Source: Deltaproteobacteria bacterium (GTDB lineage: Bacteria; Desulfobacterota; Desulfobulbia; Desulfobulbales; Desulfurivibrionaceae). Taken from it: 36,994 nucleotides of DNA. Every line of letters starts with the position of its first letter. Within the stretch, counting starts at the first letter, position 1. Both the position numbers and the translations under genes were made by a program. Shown one piece after another: positions 31,924 through 36,994 of this stretch. The notes beneath the pieces were generated by a model. That model made no database searches and was not told the DNA's origin. It saw only the letters and a program-made list of their open reading frames with translations. The stretch is taken from positions 1 to 36,994 of the forward strand of contig JAPLJG010000081.1 of NCBI GenBank assembly GCA_026388735.1, written 5' to 3'.

Positions 31924-32089
31924 AAGATTTCCTTGAATGCCCATGGGCCAAATGCGCTTCCTGTTGACTGGTCAGACCCTTGTTGCTACTCCCAATAGTA
32001 AGTAATGTGTCTCGTTGCCCTTGTCACTGAAAAAATCCCTGACAAACCCGGCAGCCTTGATCAACAAACAATCCCCATAAAGACCCCCC

Positions 32090-33253
32090 ATGATCCCATC
32101 CGTAGCTGAAAAAACAGGGGTGCTCCTCGGCGGCTCGGGCCTGATCGGCGGCACCCTGCTGCACTATCTCAAAACCCAGGCCGAGGGGAGACTCAACGTC
32201 CTTGCCCCCAACAGCAAAAAGCTCAGCCTGCGCGACCCGGACGATATCCGCCGCTATTTTGAAAGGGCCAAACCCGCCTTCATCATCAACTGCGCCATTG
32301 CCGCCATTGACAGCGATCCGCAGCTTGCCTACGAGATAAACTATCAAGGCACGGTCTATCTGGCCAAGGCAGCCCAGGAGCTGGGCATTCCCTACATCCA
32401 CCTGAGTTCGGCTGCGGTCCTGCCAAATGGCCAGAACCTGGTCGAAGACGACCGCATGCCCCTGAGCCCGAACCTGCCCAACTACACCAAAGCCAAGCTC
32501 ATGGCCGAGCTGACCCTTGAACATCTGCGCAAGGTCGGGGGCCTTGACTACACCTGTATCCGGCTGGGCATCGTCTACGGCGCCCACGACCATAAAATAC
32601 AGGGCTTCCACCGGTTGTTTTTCGCCATTGTCGATCGGTCCATGCCGGTGCTCTTTACAACCCAGGGGGCCATGCACTCCTACTCCAACGCCCGGAAGCT
32701 GCCCTATTTCATCTCCCAAGTGCTGGACAACCGTGCCGAATTTTCCGGCCAGACCTACAACTTTGTCGACCCGAACCCCGTGTCCTTGAGCCAGCTCATC
32801 CTCACCATCAAGTCCTACCTTGAGCTGAAAACCCCACGGGAGATCTACCTGCCTTTTCCCCTGGCACAATTCGGCATGGGGCTCATGGCCCGGCTGGTGC
32901 GGCTGATAACCCGACTCGGCATCGAAGCCCGCATGCCGGCCGAGTTGATGTTTTTAAAAAATTTCTACGAAACCCAGACCTTGAGCGCTGCCAAATTGCG
33001 GCATTCAAGCTTTTCCGATCCCGACCCGGAGGCGACCATCTTCACCGAACTCCCAGCGCTTATTGAATATTACGTAACCCGTTGGGAACACCTGAATCTC
33101 ATCGAACCGTTCAACAAGGAGTTTTTTGATCCCCGCAGGCGAGCCGAGGAATTTCTGCACACCCCGGACCAGCTTCTGCAGGAAATCCATCAGGAAAGCG
33201 ACCAGCCTTTTCTCAAGCAATGCGCCCTGGTTGACCAGGCGGAGGGGAAATAA
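32090..33253 (+). CDS. extended short-chain dehydrogenase / NAD-dependent epimerase-like protein (387 aa)
   Basis: A Rossmann fold with the glycine motif GVLLGGSGLIGG near the N-terminus, a catalytic Tyr-x3-Lys in PNYTKAKLMAE (about 128-133), and the Ser in IHLSSAAVLP. This is the extended SDR layout of sugar-nucleotide epimerases and dTDP-rhamnose-type reductases. The C-terminal 130 residues (LARLVRLITRLG, HTPDQLLQEIH) match no specific subfamily, so the substrate is unknown. No strong ribosome site precedes ATG 32090. It stands alone between a repeat and surE. Confidence 0.85.
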   Translation: MIPSVAEKTGVLLGGSGLIGGTLLHYLKTQAEGRLNVLAPNSKKLSLRDPDDIRRYFERAKPAFIINCAIAAIDSDPQLAYEINYQGTVYLAKAAQELGIPYIHLSSAAVLPNGQNLVEDDRMPLSPNLPNYTKAKLMAELTLEHLRKVGGLDYTCIRLGIVYGAHDHKIQGFHRLFFAIVDRSMPVLFTTQGAMHSYSNARKLPYFISQVLDNRAEFSGQTYNFVDPNPVSLSQLILTIKSYLELKTPREIYLPFPLAQFGMGLMARLVRLITRLGIEARMPAELMFLKNFYETQTLSAAKLRHSSFSDPDPEATIFTELPALIEYYVTRWEHLNLIEPFNKEFFDPRRRAEEFLHTPDQLLQEIHQESDQPFLKQCALVDQAEGK

Positions 33254-33300
33254 CCGTGGATTTCAGATGGGTACCGGCATGGCGGAGATAGGGCCTTGCC

Positions 33301-34056
33301 TCAGATGCTTAGCTTCCATTCCGCGCCAAGTTTCCTCAGCGCCGCATGGTTGGTGAGATCAAGATGCAGCGGGGTGACGGAGACATACCCGGCGAGAATG
33401 GCCTGGGCATCAGTATCTTCGCCCTCGTCCCAGAACGGGGTGCCGCCGCCGATCCAGTAATGCTGCCGGCCCCACGGGTCAAAGGTTTCCTTGATCGCGC
33501 CGTCGTAAACCCGCCTCCCCTGCCTGGTAAAACGCACCCCATGTATTTCTTCCGGCCTGCGGTTCGGGACATTGACATTGAGGAGGGTGTCCTTGGGCAA
33601 CCCCTTGTCCAAGATGGTCCGGGCCAGGGTGACGGCAAAGGCGGCGGCGGTTTCAAAACAAAAGGGCTCTTCCCCGGCCAAGGAAACCGCCAGGGAGGGC
33701 GCGCCGAGCATGGTGCCCTCCACCGCAGCGGATACCGTGCCGGAGTAGCTGACATCATCGCCCAGATTCGGCCCGGGGTTGATGCCGGACACAACCAGTT
33801 GGGGTTTATGCGGCAAAATTTTGCCCAAGGCCAGGGTCACGCAATCGGTGGGGGTGCCGTCCACGGAATACCGATCCTGGCCCAGGTCTTTCACCCTCAG
33901 GGGCCGCTTCATGGTGAGCGAGTGGCTGGCCGCGCTGTTGTCCTGATCCGGGGCGACTATCACGACCTGGCCGATGGCCTGTAGGGCTTGGGCAAGAATG
34001 GCAAGGCCAGGGGCGCGGACCCCGTCATCGTTGGTCACAAGTATCAGTGGCGTCAT
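33301..34056 (-). CDS. surE: 5'/3'-nucleotidase SurE (251 aa)
   Basis: A metal-dependent phosphatase of nucleoside monophosphates and polyphosphate. The N-terminal ILVTNDDGVRAPG contains the metal Asp-Asp; APDQDNSAASHSLT, SVDGTPTDCV and SGINPGPNLGDDVSYSGTVSAA follow. ATG 34056 is chosen because AGGA lies just before it; a further in-frame ATG at 34068 lacks a ribosome site. The gene is convergent with the SDR gene and divergent from the tautomerase-ligA operon. Confidence 0.95.
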   Translation of the reverse strand: MTPLILVTNDDGVRAPGLAILAQALQAIGQVVIVAPDQDNSAASHSLTMKRPLRVKDLGQDRYSVDGTPTDCVTLALGKILPHKPQLVVSGINPGPNLGDDVSYSGTVSAAVEGTMLGAPSLAVSLAGEEPFCFETAAAFAVTLARTILDKGLPKDTLLNVNVPNRRPEEIHGVRFTRQGRRVYDGAIKETFDPWGRQHYWIGGGTPFWDEGEDTDAQAILAGYVSVTPLHLDLTNHAALRKLGAEWKLSI

Positions 34057-34157
34057 TTTTTTCCTCATTGCTTAAGCCCATAATCTAGTCATATTTTCAA
34101 AAAAACGGGGATTTTTCTTGGCCGCTGCCTTTAAAAAATCTGCCCCCACTCTCCTGC

Positions 34158-34186
34158 TTCATTTTTCCTGATGTGTACGGTATAGT
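34158..34186 (+). promoter_or_regulatory. candidate sigma-70 promoter of the tautomerase-ligA operon
   Basis: TTCATT (34158-34163) and TATAGT (34181-34186) are separated by 17 bases; the -10 is good and the -35 weak. It lies 56 bases before the first gene. Confidence 0.35.
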
Positions 34187-34241
34187 GGCAGAAACTTGTC
34201 CCCTGTGGGGGAGCATCCAGAATACAAAAAGAGGTATCGCC

Positions 34242-36475
<2,234 letters not shown>

Positions 36476-36517
36476 CCATGATCTGAATTATTGCGCAAGC
36501 TGAGAGAGGAGTGCGGT

Positions 36518-36799
36518 ATGGCAAGAAAACGGGTGGTGACAAGGGTTGAAGGGTTGGTGCAGGGCGTCTATTTCCGTGATTATGCCCAAAAGGAAGCCCG
36601 AGCCCTTGATTTGAGCGGCTGGGTGCGGAATCGGCCGGACGGCTCAGTGGAAGTCGTGCTGGAGGGCGAGGCCGAAAAGGTCGAGGCCATGATTGCCTGG
36701 CTGCACACCGGCCCGCCCCAGGCCGAGGTCAAGGAGGTGCAGGTGACAGAGGAGCAACCCCTGGACGACAAGACCGCCTTTGCCATCCGGTATAACTGA
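36518..36799 (+). CDS. acyP: acylphosphatase (93 aa)
   Basis: Hydrolyses acyl phosphates. The active-site loop GLVQGVYFRDYAQ supplies the phosphate-binding Arg (R20); the catalytic Asn is N38 in GWVRNRPDGSVE. ATG 36518 is chosen because GAGAGAGGA lies upstream. Length and fold are typical. It is probably the last gene of the tautomerase-ligA operon. Confidence 0.95.
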   Translation: MARKRVVTRVEGLVQGVYFRDYAQKEARALDLSGWVRNRPDGSVEVVLEGEAEKVEAMIAWLHTGPPQAEVKEVQVTEEQPLDDKTAFAIRYN

Positions 36800-36865
36800 G
36801 ACAGGGCCGCCCACGCCCCAACTTAATCAGAGCGGGCAGGGCATTTGCCTTGCCGCAGCCAAAAA

Positions 36866-36994
36866 ATCCCATTGGCACGCAGCCGAGCACCGCAGAGGCT
36901 GCCGAAAAAGGGCTTTGCACTGTTTGAGCGTAGCGAGTTTGCAAAGCCCCGGCAGCATCGAGGAGCGCAGGGCATCCCGCCAACGGCGGGACAA
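36866..36994. repeat. structured dispersed repeat, family A copy 3 (cut by window end)
   Basis: The main stem is GCTGCCG (36898-36904) / CGGCAGC (36950-36956), with a perfect 10-bp inner stem GGGCTTTGCA (36910-36919) / TGCAAAGCCC (36940-36949). The loop reads CTGTTTGAGCGTAGCGAGTT, slightly shorter than in copies 1 and 2. The tail CCCGCCaacGGCGGGACAA runs to the window edge. Confidence 0.88.

Overview
The window looks like chromosomal DNA of a G+C-rich Gram-negative bacterium, most likely a sulfur-metabolising Desulfobacterota (Desulfobulbales-type) organism. This is inferred from the protein families: TauE/SafE anion permeases embedded in two-component genes, many sigma-54/receiver proteins, and a ClpS/ClpA, SurE and LigA core. 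It cannot be proven from the window. No rRNA, tRNA, CRISPR array or phage gene was recognised.

Region 1 (about 1-18.1 kb) is a signalling and transport island. A leftward four-gene operon (PAS/AAA+/Fis sigma-54 activator, NifX-like protein, membrane histidine kinase, stand-alone receiver) is divergent from a long rightward series. The divergent gap contains a near-consensus sigma-54 promoter (4373-4388) and helically phased TGTTYC repeats. The rightward genes are a 99-aa TPR-like small protein, a degenerate receiver, a receiver with a TPR-like tail, an orphan Fis-type HTH protein, a second histidine kinase paralogous to the first, another receiver, a TauE/SafE permease with a two-TM partner, a PEP-synthase-like protein with an unusual C-terminus, and a further receiver ending at a strong terminator. 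A leftward second TauE/SafE permease plus a small membrane protein follows, then a fused endonuclease III-exonuclease III gene and a CheD-receiver pair. The likely theme is sensing of a small extracellular ligand, phosphotransfer through several single-domain receivers, and control of anion export and perhaps of a phosphotransfer enzyme.

Region 2 (about 18.2-19.95 kb) is a visibly A+T-richer patch with two genes (a GIY-YIG-like nuclease and an unknown protein). Each gene starts just after an attC-like core (GTTAGGC, GTTATGC), so it resembles integron cassettes without an integrase.

Region 3 (about 20-37 kb) is housekeeping: wrbA, birA and a YkgJ-type cysteine-cluster protein; leftward metK-ahcY, a lipoprotein with panE, clpS/clpA and holA; an extended SDR; surE; and rightward tautomerase-ligA-acyP.

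Three families of dispersed non-coding repeats punctuate the window. Family A has about 185-190 bp with a covarying stem (22126, 31692, 36866). Family B is a palindromic element with terminal inverted repeats (11659, 13464, 29606), one copy of which lies inside an open reading frame. Family C is short G+C-rich palindromes (7, 3945, 4014) that bracket the leftward regulatory operon.
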